Of a DNA stretch of 44,800 nucleotides, positions 29,462-39,709 are shown piece by piece. The notes under the pieces are model-generated. The model did not search any database and was not told the origin of the DNA. It worked only from the letters and a program-made list of their open reading frames with translations. Origin of the DNA: Chara braunii. Its lineage: Eukaryota; Streptophyta; Charophyceae; Charales; Characeae. Positions within the stretch are counted from its first letter, which is position 1. Every line of letters begins with the position of its first letter. Location of the stretch: the NCBI GenBank assembly GCA_003427395.1, contig BFEA01000003.1, positions 5,814,790 through 5,859,589 on the forward strand. Direction: 5' to 3'. The position numbers were made by a program, and so were the translations under genes.

Positions 29462-29608
29462 GCTTCCTAAAGTCGTGCCCGTAAACGAGTCACGACTTTA
29501 GGAAACGTACGCGGGTCACTATAGAAGCGCCCAAATTAATCCGACTAGAAACGCTTCTACTCTATTTTCTCCCGCGGCCCATAGCTGGGCCAAGTACTGG
29601 TGGTTTGA
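29446..29608. mobile_element. TTAA-flanked MITE (family T), copy 6
   Basis: It starts TTAAACCACCAGTACC and ends AAGTACTGGTGGTTTGA, a degraded TTAA. It carries an internal hairpin TTCCTAAAGTCGTG/CACGACTTTAGGAA (29464-29504). Homologous throughout to 34763-34922. Confidence 0.7.
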
Positions 29609-30271
29609 GAGCATAGGAGATAAAAAAAGGGAGCAGCAGCCTCTAACTTTAGTGTATCCATCTGATTCCTCCAGGATTGAACTCGTGACCTGTTCATTAA
29701 CAGTTACTAGTACATGCATGTACCATGCAGCCGCATGCCATTGGGACGATTCGGAAAAAAGTCACAGTTTTTGAAAGGAGAGAAAGGAGGTCAACTCTCT
29801 TTTTGAATTAGGGAATCAGATTTCGAAAGAAAAGAGAAGAAATGGTCCCATCTGGTACTAGACTGTTAAAGGATATTATCCGGCAAAGTGCTGTTTGTTC
29901 TGCTCGATGAGAATTGTGTAATTTCCGTCAAACTCCCTCCATAGATCCTGCAGGAAGCACACAAAGATACAGTTTTAAATTATCACATTGAGTATTCAAT
30001 TTGGTGAATGAGATAAATAATTTGCATGGAAATTGATGGAATCACTGCAGATAAATTTAAATCTACCATAAGGAAGTGCGTGCGAGGAGAGAAAAAAAAA
30101 GAAAAAAGAAAAAAAGGCCATGTGAGGGTACACCAGTCATCATGGTAGTATGTGTTGTAGTAACCATGCTGGGGTGGCACCGGGCTGAAATTCGCATCTG
30201 CGGGTTTCAGTTTCATTCCCAGCTCACTTTGCCTTGCATAAGTTCCATTCCATTTTCAATCAGCAGGTTGC
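29609..30271. other. Unassigned sequence
   Basis: AT-rich in parts with no ORF of note. An A-rich run (30093-30116) is followed by text that could be a tRNA-derived unit (GCGGGTTTCAGTTTCATTCCC), but box spacing is unconvincing. Confidence 0.35.
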
Positions 30272-30328
30272 AGGTTCGACTACTGGAGGGGAAAAAAAAA
30301 AAAAAAAAAAGGTTCGACTACTGGAGGG
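30272..30328 (+). repeat. 19-bp direct repeat flanking poly(A)
   Basis: AGGTTCGACTACTGGAGGG occurs at 30272-30290 and 30310-30328 on either side of an 18-A run. GGTTCGACTAC resembles a Pol III B box, so this may be the tail of a tRNA-derived retroposon with its own end duplicated. Confidence 0.6.
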
Positions 30329-30741
30329 AGTCGTTGGCGATTTTTAGACCCATTGAATTTCGGGCTCGGAGGCAATGATTATCAATGAGTTTTCCATCAC
30401 AATGACTGTATTCATTTATGTGGAATGCTGGACGGTTTTTTTTTTTTTTTTTTTTTTTTTTTTCCCAGAACGGAGCCTTTTTACGGTTTTTATTATCATT
30501 AACAACGGAGGCCGAGAACCCTCACAAACAATCTGGAGAATGAAAATCCAGGACTGTTATCCTTGTAGGTGTAGGTGTTGGGACTTGTATCTATAGGGAC
30601 AGAGATGGCCAAATCCAGACCGCTGCGCTGATCTTCCACAACTGTTACACTGGAAAACAAATAAAAACCAGCCTGCAAGCCTGTGCAAGGCCGCCTGAAA
30701 AGCTGAACAAACCCAGTTTCCCACAGTGCTGCTCCCCACAC

Positions 30742-30796
30742 AAAAAAGAAAAGAAAAGAAAAGAAAAGAAAAGAAAAGAAAAGAAAAGAAAAGAAA
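30742..30796. repeat. (GAAAA)n pentanucleotide microsatellite
   Basis: About ten AAAAG units in tandem. Confidence 0.9.
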
Positions 30797-30900
30797 AAAG
30801 AGGGAAAAAAAAAAACAGAGAGAATAATGGAGCCCTCCAAAATTGCACACTCCAATGATCCAGGGGGTTCTGCTACCACCTCCTGGGTAGTTATCTACGG

Positions 30901-31070
30901 GGGGCCGGCAAGCTCCCCGTAGCAAAGAGGATTGGATTAAGCACCCGAATCTGGATGTGTTTCATACAGAGATGCAGAAAAGCAGAATGATCGTGATTTT
31001 CTGCATCTCCCGACAAACACGTCCAGATTCAGCCGTTAAATACCATGATCCTCTTTGCTAGAGAGACATC
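30901..31070. mobile_element. MITE family 1, copy
   Basis: The ends TAGCAAAGAGGATTGGA and ATGATCCTCTTTGCTA and the inner CTGGATGTGTTT and AACACGTCCAG mirror each other. Outer bases are degraded. Confidence 0.7.
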
Positions 31071-31489
31071 ACCCCAGGAATCAATTAAGAACAACAGCAA
31101 TATGAAATGCACACCACACACATGTGCACAAGTCCACTTGTCAAGGTTATCTCGAATTCAACAACAAAAAAAAAAAAAAAAAAAAAACTTGGCTTGTCAC
31201 CAGCAGCACTTTTTTCCTGTTTTTTTCCTTGAACTACCACTACCTTTGACGTTTCAGCAGCGGGCCTCGAAACTCGAACTCGGATTCGAATTCAGAGGCC
31301 GGGAGCCGCCGATGAAAAATGTCAGCGCCCCCCCACACCGATTTTTTTGGAGTAGGTTACTTTTGCGACTTGGCGTCCTGTAAGAAAGGTAGTGGTGGTC
31401 TTACCTCTTAAGTTTATCATCTTCGCTTCATTTCTCCTTATTTACACAAGTAAAAAAGTAACAATTTATAAAGTTGAATGGTAGATAAA
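31071..31489. other. Unassigned sequence
   Basis: Contains an A run (31164-31187); no gene or repeat family recognised. Confidence 0.35.
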
Positions 31490-31800
31490 GGGATATTAAT
31501 TGGTGGAAAGCACCCGCGCCAAAACCTTTTTGGTTTTCGGCGCCCAAAAAAACCTGGGCCGGTACTATGCCCCCAGGGAAAATGTTCGGTTTTTTTTTCT
31601 CATCCCGCCTCAGGCCCTGCATGAGGCGGTTTTCCCTGGGCCCTACCAGCCTGCCGCCCTACTGGGCCGATGGGGGATGAAAATACCCCCCGAACATTTT
31701 CCCTGGGCGCATAGTACCGGCCCAGGTTTTTTTGGGTGCCAAAAACCAAAAAGCTTTCGGTTTTGGCGCTGGCGCTTTCCGCCAATTATCCCATCGATAA
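31490..31800. mobile_element. Foldback MITE with about 90-bp terminal inverted repeats
   Basis: TTGGTGGAAAGCACC...CCCAAAAAAACCTGGGCCGG...CCAGGGAAAATGTTCGG at the left returns in reverse at the right, ending GGCGCTTTCCGCCAATTATC. Arms are about 95 percent alike apart from a short gap. The loop (about 31595-31685) holds CATGAGGCGG and no coding sequence. Confidence 0.8.
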
Positions 31801-32140
31801 ATCTTGAGGTTAATCATACATATTACGGACATCTGGAGCCGAGTCTCACTCAGGCTTTTACCCGGACTCTCAATTTCTGACTGTAAGTTACGAAGATCAA
31901 CGGCCAGAAAGGAAGAATCTGTGTAAATGGGGCCTTGGTTCCCGCAAGGAGACTGCCAGCCTTGTACCAATTTCTTTTTCCGAAGTTTCCTTTTGTTGCT
32001 CTACACTCTCTCTCCTTCTTCCTCTTTTCTGCTCCTTGTCCTCCTCCTCTCCCACCTTCCTCTCTAGGGCTCCCTATTTCTGTCCCCACTTTTTGCCTCG
32101 CCTCAACTCGTCTCGCCTCGCGACTCTCTTCTCTTGACTG

Positions 32141-32175
32141 TGTCTCTGCGTCCTTTGACAAAGGACGCAGAGACA
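32141..32175. repeat. Perfect 17-bp inverted repeat, 1-base centre
   Basis: TGTCTCTGCGTCCTTTG, then A, then the exact reverse complement. It sits between a C/T-rich stretch (31990-32130) and further CT-rich sequence. Confidence 0.9.
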
Positions 32176-33040
32176 TCTCTCTTCCTCTCTGGGGCATTTA
32201 TCTGCCCTCCAAATGCTGTTGTTCCGATTTGTTGTGTTGACTCATATGCTCTCTGCATGCTTAGCAGGAATCAGATGTACGTCCAAAGGTGTCAGAGCGC
32301 CGCCATTTAAAATTCTTTTCTTTTTTCTCTTCCTTTTGTTTTTGAAATAACAGCGGACATGGCATGATTTGAAAGCCTAAAGGCAAAAAAAAACTCACGA
32401 GGTGGAAAAGAACTGCGTGCCAAGCTTTGCCGAAGCGCCAGCACAGTTTTTTTTTTTGTTTTTTTTTTTTGGCTGGTGTCACCAGCCATTTTGGTCCTGT
32501 GGCACCCGGTCTCAAAGAATGTGGTGAAGGTTGTATTTGTGTTTGGAGTTTGCTGCGGAAGGCAGTCACTCGGGCCGTTTAAAAATTAAAAACCATCACC
32601 CAGCTATAATTGCAGATACGGATATCAGCCGACACTGAGACCATGATGCATAAGACAAGACGAAAGAGAAGTGCACTGGGAGAAGAGACGCACAAGACAA
32701 GCAGAAAAAATCCCCCGGCGAGCACAAGCTGGCTCGATAATATTACATGAAACACGAGCCGAAACAGTAAAGAGGGCAAACACGCCATAGACGTGAAGCT
32801 CGGTGACGATAAGTAACCCGGCTATTGAAGCCGAGCCTGAAAATGCCGTGTGTAGTGCGCGCCCAAAAAAAATGAAGCGGCCCGGCCCCCAAAAATTGCA
32901 GCCGTAGAATGAGCGGCATATTTGTTTTTTTTCAAGCGGGGAAAGGTACTGGTCGTTTAAATGTTAAACAATACAAATATTAAATGAGGCCGGGAATCGT
33001 CACACACAACCAGGACCTTCAAGCAGCATAGAAACCAGGA
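32176..33040. other. Degraded element remnants, no gene
   Basis: A T-rich tract (32447-32470) lies beside GGCTGGTGTCACCAGCC, a near-palindrome. At 32945-32958 a family T right end (TACTGGTCGTTTAA) is present without a clear partner. No ORF of protein-like composition. Confidence 0.4.
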
Positions 33041-33209
33041 GCCTGGTCCCATTAGCGAAGAGGATTGGATTTAATTCTGGTATCTGGAGTCCGACGTGTT
33101 TGTGGAGGGATGCAGAAAATTGCAATTGATCTGCTTTTCTGCATGTCTGCTTAAAACACATCCAGATTCAGAAGTTAAATCCATTCCTTTTTGCTAATGG
33201 GACCTGGCC
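33041..33209. mobile_element. MITE family 1, best preserved termini
   Basis: GCCTGGTCCCATTAGCGAAG at the left and TTTTTGCTAATGGGACCTGGC at the right are inverted repeats. The inner TGTGTTT / AAACACATCCAGA also mirror. Confidence 0.75.
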
Positions 33210-33508
33210 TTTCAACTTTTCTTTTCTTTGCTTTGTGGACTTCTCCTTCGCCTTCTTCTTCATTTCTGCCCTCCTCTTTTTTTTTTCCCATTTTTTCAAA
33301 CCGGGTCGGAGCAATTAAAGATTTCCATTCATCTAGGTTCCATGTGGATTTTTTTCAAATTCAGATTTGTGTTTCAAATTTCAATAGCTGGTGGGTGTAC
33401 CAACTGGGCAAAGGCTTGTTGGTTCATTTTTCAATTCTCATATGGCATTGCTCTGATCAAAACTTTCGCTTCCGAAAACAGCAACAGATGAGTTCCTTTG
33501 TGTCAGGG
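33210..33508. other. T-rich unassigned sequence
   Basis: No gene or repeat assigned; it leads into the telomere-like tract. Confidence 0.35.
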
Positions 33509-33543
33509 AAAACCCTAAACCCTAAACCCTAAGCCCTAAACCC
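33509..33543. repeat. Interstitial telomere-type repeat (CCCTAAA)n
   Basis: About 4.5 units of AAACCCT with one A-to-G variant. This is the Arabidopsis-type plant and green-lineage telomere motif. Confidence 0.85.
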
Positions 33544-34089
33544 AAAAGGGAAAAGGTCGGCCCCTCACTCTCTGAGGACTCGATAAACTGGAAAAAGTTT
33601 GTTTATTTCTTGCCACACCCATCCGATTGCTGTGTGGATTGGGGATCATTCGGATTAAGTGGATCCCTGCAAAATTTGGCGCAAATGCCTCTGGGAGTGC
33701 AGGTATCCCTCTTAAATTGCTCAAGGATCACAGAGTGCACTTTTTACGAACATATTGTGAAAAAAAACTAAAAACATATAAAACAGCAAGCCAAAAGTGC
33801 ACTTTCATGAAATTTCACCAACATTTCAATTTGTCGATTTTCACGATTTTCAGCACTGCCCAAAACAACCATCTCCAGGAACCCAACAAACACCAAACTT
33901 GGCACATACAGACCTTGACCAAAAACAAAACAGGGCAAAAAAAAAAAAAACATGATCCCCACCACACTTTTCAGGGTGGTGAAGGTTACCCTAGGGGTGA
34001 AAAGTGAGGGTACCTGTCAACCATTTGTGAGATGATTTGCTCTGTGATAAAGTTGTTTCAAGAATTGCAGGATGGGAAGGAGGGCGCTA
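33544..34089. other. Unassigned sequence
   Basis: AT-moderate, no ORF above background. Near 33960-34000 there is a G-rich phrase with GGTTACCCTAGGGG. Confidence 0.35.
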
Positions 34090-34113
34090 TCTCTCTCTCT
34101 CTCTCTCTCTGTT

Positions 34114-34174
<61 letters not shown>
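34090..34174. repeat. (CT)n microsatellite
   Basis: About 40 CT units interrupted once by GTTGGT. Confidence 0.9.
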
Positions 34175-34177
<3 letters not shown>

Positions 34178-34184
34178 GGCGAGC

Positions 34185-34698
34185 TCTGGTCCTCACTGCA
34201 GCTGCAGTATTCTACCTGCTGTGGTACACCCTTACTGTACACCTGTTTCGTGATCAGGCCTACAAACGTATCAAAGCAGCGGCTGCATGGTACATCTGGA
34301 AACCTTCAGCATCAGAGGGGCAGGGGTTTTAATCAAAGTGGCTAGTGAAACAATAACCCCGCCAAGAGCTAAGGGGGGCTTGAATATACTCGATCTGCAG
34401 CAGCGGAACCTCATACTTTTAGCCGAATGGCAACTTGGCAAGCGCAGGCATTGCGAGCTATGGAAAGAAAACTTTGGATTATTCTCGCTGAGTATATCCT
34501 TAGAAAGGATTCGTCTTTATCTGAAACATCGGCGATTCGACGGTATGGGCATGTTTCCTTTGCCTTTTCTCGCTCACAGTAACGTGAAGTCAAGAGTTTG
34601 GTTCCACATCTTATTTGCTTGGAGTCGATTAAAACCTCAAGTGTGGAGCCCCCCTTCCACTCAATAGTACCTCCTATTCTGAAAATTGGGTGCGACTC
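34185..34698 (+). pseudogene. LINE ORF2 fragment (post-RT region)
   Basis: Frames in two phases give YKRIKAAAAWYIWKPS, a frameshift near 34322, then RAKGGLNILDLQQRNLILLAEWQL and WFHILFAWSRLKPQVWSPP. The GGLNILDLQQRN...L phrase is typical of the segment after the RT catalytic part in non-LTR elements. It is a short relic directly after a CT microsatellite. Sequence close to its 3' part occurs inverted at 35099-35277. Confidence 0.6.
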
Positions 34699-34762
34699 CA
34701 GCGTACTTGCCCCACTGCCGCGGCTTTTGGAGGTACTGGTCGTTAAACATTGAATATCCTCC

Positions 34763-34922
34763 TTCAAACCACCAGTACTTCCTAGAGTCGTGCCCGCTAA
34801 CAAGCGACAATTTTAGGAAACGTACGGGCCACTATACGAGTGCCCAAATTCAGCTGACTATAAATGTTTCTACTCTACTTTTTTTTCACGGCCAATAGCT
34901 GGGCCAAGTACTGGTGGTTTAA
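34763..34922. mobile_element. TTAA-flanked MITE (family T), copy 7
   Basis: It starts TCAAACCACCAGTACTTCC and ends CCAAGTACTGGTGGTTTAA. Homologous along its length to copy 6. Shares TTAA 34919-34922 with copy 8. Confidence 0.7.
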
Positions 34923-35094
34923 AGCACCAGTACACCACATATCGGCCCGGGGGTGTCAGCATGAAACCCGTACCACTTTGGAGGCCGCCGATTTATTTTT
35001 TTTCAACAGCGGGCCTGGCCGCGCGGCGCCTCCGAGTTTTGCTTGTGGCCACAAAAACTTTCTGCAAGGCTGGGGCCGTGTACTAGCGGTGTAA
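34919..35094. mobile_element. TTAA-flanked MITE (family T), copy 8
   Basis: It starts at the shared TTAA with AGCACCAGTACACCAC and ends GTGTACTAGCGGTGTAA. The body matches copy 1 (22932-23159). Confidence 0.65.
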
Positions 35095-35098
35095 GTTA

Positions 35099-35290
35099 GT
35101 GGAGAGCGGGGGCTCCACAATAAGTCTTGAGGTTTTCATCGACTCCAAGCAAGTAAGATGTGGGACCAGATTCTCAACTTCGCTTTACTGTGAGCGAAAG
35201 AAGGCAGATTCTGAAGGAGACATGCCCATACCTCCGGTGTTTCAGATACTAGGGTCAAGTCTGTGGAGTCGCACCCACCCAACGTTCAGC
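35099..35290 (-). pseudogene. LINE ORF2 fragment, inverted relative to 34185-34698
   Basis: The reverse strand carries GGTATGGGCATGT, CGCTCACAGTAA and CTTGGAGTCGAT...AAACCTCAAG, matching 34540-34640 of the forward fragment with about 85-90 percent identity. The order of one short segment (GGTGCGACTCC) differs between the two, so it is not a simple hairpin copy. Confidence 0.6.
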
Positions 35291-35752
35291 ATAGGCAACT
35301 TGAGCAGTTCCCAAAATTATGGAGCAAAAAAGGCGCCGACCCTACACTCAATCTGCCAAGCGCCACTGCGGGTAATGACTGGCGCAGCTTTAGACCCCCG
35401 CTAAACTTGCACACATTTCGAAACTCACACCATGACACCGGCGCCGGTTTGTCTTTTCTTGGCTATTTCAAACTAAAAGTGTGTCACAGCCACAGTTTCC
35501 CCCACGCCGCCCACGACGGTTAACAATCTGGGACAATGATGAAGGGACGGGCCACTATGGACGCGCCCCAATTCATCCGACTAGAAACGCTTCCACTCTA
35601 CTTAGACTATTGTTTCCTGGGGCCGAACCCCTTTTTGGCAATTCCCACATTAGGACTGTCGAAAGTTTGCCCTTGTCTGCAGCGGCGAGGACAGGAAATT
35701 TCGGTAGGGCATGGATAGAAAAGGGTATCCCATTCTTTGGCAAACTAGGCGG
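35291..35752. other. Unassigned sequence
   Basis: Short forward open frames of under 100 codons overlap each other; none has recognisable motifs. Confidence 0.35.
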
Positions 35753-35929
35753 GAGTCACAAAAACGAGTTATAATTGCAGTATTGGCCAAGATACAGTTT
35801 CCAATTGCAGTTCGGGCACTGTATACAACCCAGCTTTCTGGCCAGGTAGGGTGCCCAATGTGCAATTGCAAACTGTATCTTGCCCCATTATGATAGAGTA
35901 AGTGCAATTGTAACTCCTTTTTGTGACTC
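35753..35929. mobile_element. MITE (family Q) with long terminal inverted repeats
   Basis: GAGTCACAAAAACGAGTTA at the left mirrors TAACTCCTTTTTGTGACTC at the right. The inner CCAAGATACAGTTTCCAATTG mirrors CAATTGCAAACTGTATCTTG. 177 bp, non-coding. I saw only one copy in the window. Confidence 0.75.
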
Positions 35930-36246
35930 TACTGAAGTTACCCCAATATTCTTTCTGAGAGAGATCTGGGACGAACGCTGGATGCTGACTCAGGTGGAGA
36001 GTGGCAATCCGGTAATTACCAGAGCAGAAATGGATTGGACATAATGTTTGATCCTGACAGGAGTGCTCCCACAAGGCCCTGACTTCACTTCGGGCTGGGG
36101 CTACGTGACTCTAGTATTGACGGGCGTCATCATGAAGAAGGTTCTGAATGCGAGGACGGGCTGAAGTTGTCCCAGCAATTCAACAAAAGACCCCGATCAA
36201 GATGAGGATCAAACTCGTTCTTGTACATGAAATCCACTTTCAAATT
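35930..36246. other. Unassigned sequence
   Basis: No gene or repeat recognised. Confidence 0.35.
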
Positions 36247-36503
36247 GTTACCATTGTTGTTACCATTGTTGTTGTTACCATTGTTGTTGTTACCATTGTT
36301 GTTACCATTGTTGTTGTTACCATTGTTGGTACCATTGTTGTTGTTACCATTGTTGTTACCATTGTTGTTGTTACCATTGTTGTTGTTACCATTGTTGTTA
36401 CCATTGCTGTTACCATTGTTGTTACCATTGTTGTTACCCATTGTTGTTACCATTGTTGTTGTTACCATTATTGTTACCATTGTTGTTATCATTGTTGTTG
36501 TTG
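36247..36503. repeat. Minisatellite of mixed 12- and 15-bp units
   Basis: Units GTTACCATTGTT (12) and GTTACCATTGTTGTT (15) alternate irregularly for about 19 units with rare variants (GCT, ATT, a 13-bp unit). In reverse it would encode Asn/Gly runs (NNNGNNNNG), a by-product of period 3. One reverse frame of 129 codons spans it, without other support for coding. Confidence 0.9.
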
Positions 36504-36889
36504 TCACTGACAGCATCATCGTTGTTGTGGGTGACAGACTACCAATCAGGAGCAGCGCCCTGTGACCAGTGCACTGGGTCGGATCTCCCGTATTCTCCTC
36601 TCTATTCCCTCTCTCCTCATTCTGTGCCTGTTTCCTCTATGCACTCTTTGTCCTGGCTGCCGGTCGGCTATGCTTTGCACTTCTCTTTTGTGGGAAAAAG
36701 AGGGGAGAGGTGGAGTGAAGACGGGGGGAAGTAGAGACTGGAAGGGTGCAGGCGAGGGCGGGAGAGGTAGGAAGGGGAGAAGGAGGGAGGGAAGGGGAAG
36801 AGGTAATGGGAGAGGGGGTAAGGAGTCGTGGTTTCTGGGTAAATTGAAGGATGGGAGGGGGTGTGCTTCGATCTCACAAATTAACGATC
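36504..36889. other. Pyrimidine-rich then purine-rich sequence
   Basis: CT-rich 36585-36650, then GA-rich (GGGAGG-type) 36700-36840; frames through it are low complexity. Confidence 0.5.
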
Positions 36890-37260
36890 TCGTTATATAG
36901 TATATACTAATACATTACTACTACATATTTTTTGATACAAATATACGTTATATACTAATATATTACTATCTCACATTTACTTCAAAAATTGAATCTTAAT
37001 ATATTCTTCAATCATCAATGATCAATCTAGTAATCATCATCCTAATTATCAGCCTGACTATTATCTTACCAATACCCTCAGCTTCACAATGCTTGCCTCC
37101 TTAATTTTTCTCAGCTAAATCTTTTCCTAAGGTATTGAAACATACGTAACGTAAGTACTAAATACTTACATTCTAATTAGTCATCAATCTTAATTTTATT
37201 TTTATTTATTTTTTTTAACCACTTTAATCCCTTAGTCTTCGTTTCATCTTCTCATCTGAT
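36890..37260. other. AT-rich stretch
   Basis: Strongly AT-rich with TATATACTAATA repeated at 36901 and 36951. No ORF. Confidence 0.5.
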
Positions 37261-39190
37261 TTGCTAGGTGTCTTCGTTCATGATTTTTTTCATTATTAAT
37301 GTCCTATTATTATTTCTTGTGGACGAAGGGTTGGTGTGGAGGGGGAGAGCTCTACTCTGCAGGGGCTTCACAAGATGGGATTCCGAAGTGAATGCCCTGG
37401 AGGGAGTGTGGGCAGATTTAGGGGGTTGCTCTATTCTGGGGCTGGGGTAGATCATCCGTAGATGTAAATGGCGGCATCAGATCCCAGTCGGTTGGCAGAG
37501 ACACACTTTTTTTTTGGGGGGGGTGTCTGTGCCAAGTTGGGCCCGAAGAGGAGTTTCTGCTATCAGGCGATCATTTTCGGTGGAGGCAGCTTTGGGACAG
37601 GCTAGTAAGGGGCGGGGAGAGACTTCTTCGATCTGTCCTTTAATCTGCCGAGTGCTACATACGTAACTGGGAGACAGACGGGTGTCTTTAAAGATCCAGG
37701 ACAAGCGTAGCAAATAACTAATCATCGATCATAGACTCTTCAGATTCTGCAGCTGCAACCAGTTCTACTAGGACATCACGGTTAGAATCGACTCAACTGA
37801 CAAAAAAAAAAAGGAATCGATTCAACTGGCTTTGGATAGAGCTGTGATGTTTAGTAGTCTAGGTTAGCTGACGCCAGAACGACGCTGGCCGGAGCTGGGG
37901 TATTTGCCCTGTAACCTGTTTCAGCAGGAGCGAGAGGCCTTGTAGAGAGATATCATAATGGGGATTCTCCGAGGGTGGAAAGCAATCCAGGGGCTGACCG
38001 GGCGGCGGCTGCCAGACCAACGATGATCCTATTTGGAGCTGGGGTGGGTCACACTGCCCTGCAGCTTAGTATGTTGGGGGTGTGAAATTGGGTAAAGGTC
38101 TGGAAGTGAAAACAGCACAGCTACATTTGGACCTGGTTACGTCGATATAGACATCTGAAATCTGGGGATTGGTAGAAGACTAGAAGTACAGATTGGACAT
38201 GTTCATAAATTCCACAGCTTTTTTTAAGGAATCTTCTGACTTAGTTCTGAATTAGATCTCAACCGAAGCGGGTCATATCTTTGGTAATGAATTTATCAAC
38301 ATTATCATGAATCACTCATTGTACTTTCATGAAATCCTATTGTAAGGGACGCTTGGCCCGGTTCCCAGCACGTGCTGCTCCCCACGAATAGATCGGATTT
38401 TATTTTATTTTTTATTTTTTTTTAATAAAAGGTAACTGAGGTAGCTGGCACCAAGTATGCCTGCAACCAGGCAACACTGGCCAACTTTTGAGGAGGTAGG
38501 GCCTTGTATTGCTTCCAGAATCCATAATGATGAGAGTTGATCTTCTGAAATCATTAGAAGGTCTGCTGCCTTTCTGCGCTTCGCCACCGCTTGTACTGGA
38601 TGTTTCACAATCCCCTTTCTCAAGATAGAGACTACCCCTCTTTAACAAAAAAACAAAAAAAAAAGGACTACTGCTTTAGCTGAGTAAGTATCCACAGTAA
38701 CTGTTTTCAGACTAGCATTTACATACCAGCCAATGGAAAAAAAAAAGAAAAAGCCAATAGATCTGACATCCATCACAGTCTGAGTCAGCAAGAGGGACCC
38801 CATGGGGAGAACAGCATGCCAACGGGTGCCGGCCCTCGCACCTGTCTCCTTCTTCAAAGACTTGACCACTGCAATTTCCTGCAAATTTTCTAAAGCGGGA
38901 AGACGAACCTGGCCTTCCATTGGGGTAAGGTTCTTTGAAAACAGGCTGTCCTCAAAGATCTTCCCTTCAGAAGCCACCCAACCCTCATCACCTAAGTCAT
39001 TTGTGGCGTGATAAATAGACGAAGAACCAAATGGACTCTTTGTGCACCATGACCCACAGAGAGGGTGGGACCCAGTTTTTCCCCCTTAATAGCCAAACCC
39101 AGTAAGGGTTAAATAACCTGTTCTATTGCTGTTATTCTAGCCTGTACATCTCTCAGCCTGCTTAGTCTGGCCTTCAAAACCTCTTATGGG
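37261..39190. other. Long stretch without a supported gene
   Basis: Open frames are under 115 codons and none shows family motifs. Includes T-rich (38399-38425) and A-rich (38646-38664, 38736-38752) tracts. A short frame at 38405-38623 (reverse) ends in a T-rich tract and is not convincing. Confidence 0.4.
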
Positions 39191-39198
39191 CTTCCAGT

Positions 39199-39560
39199 CT
39201 CCTTTTTTTTTTTTTTTTTTTTGGGGAAAACATCTGCACAGATTCTGCGGGAGCCTACTGTTGGAAGTGATACGAGCATCCCCCACAAGTACACCCCTAG
39301 TGATAGATGGCTCCAATCTATTGGTGCGAAGCGGCACCTGCTGGAAACCGGGTCCAGCATCCCACTCACAGGACTGGAGAAGGTCATATCAAACAGTCAT
39401 ATCATGCGGAACAACATTGATTGCGTACACCCCTAGTGATAGATGGCTCCAATCTATTGGTGCGAAGCGGCACCTGCTGGAAACCGGGTCCAGCGTCCCA
39501 CTCACAGGACTGGAGAAGGTCATATCAAACAGTCATATCATGCGGAACAACATTGATTGC
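39199..39560 (-). mobile_element. Poly(T)-headed SINE-like unit with a 2 x 136-bp tandem duplication
   Basis: After a T run (39202-39222) the family S phrases (AATCTATTGGTG, CACCTGCTGGAAACCGGGTC) occur twice, inside an exact-looking 136-bp duplication: 39289-39424 and 39425-39560, starting GTACACCCCTAGTGAT. Only one base (CAGCATCC versus CAGCGTCC) stands out as different, so the duplication is recent. Confidence 0.7.
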
Positions 39561-39659
39561 CCTCTTCGTAGGGGATTAACTGTCCGCCTATTTATACTAG
39601 GCAAAAATACATCATCCTTGGGACTCCACTCCAATTGCAACTGGCAAAACCCCTATCTC

Positions 39660-39677
39660 GTCCTTCGGGACATCCGT

Positions 39678-39709
<32 letters not shown>

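Noticed and set aside
30499-30925. Reverse ORFs rich in Phe and Ser near 30745.
   Set aside because: They are translations of the (GAAAA)n microsatellite.
31850-32197. Reverse ORF rich in Arg and Glu.
   Set aside because: It arises from a CT-rich tract and a perfect palindrome; composition is low complexity.
36130-36519. Asn/Gly-rich protein on the reverse strand.
   Set aside because: It is produced by the minisatellite alone, with no start context or domain.
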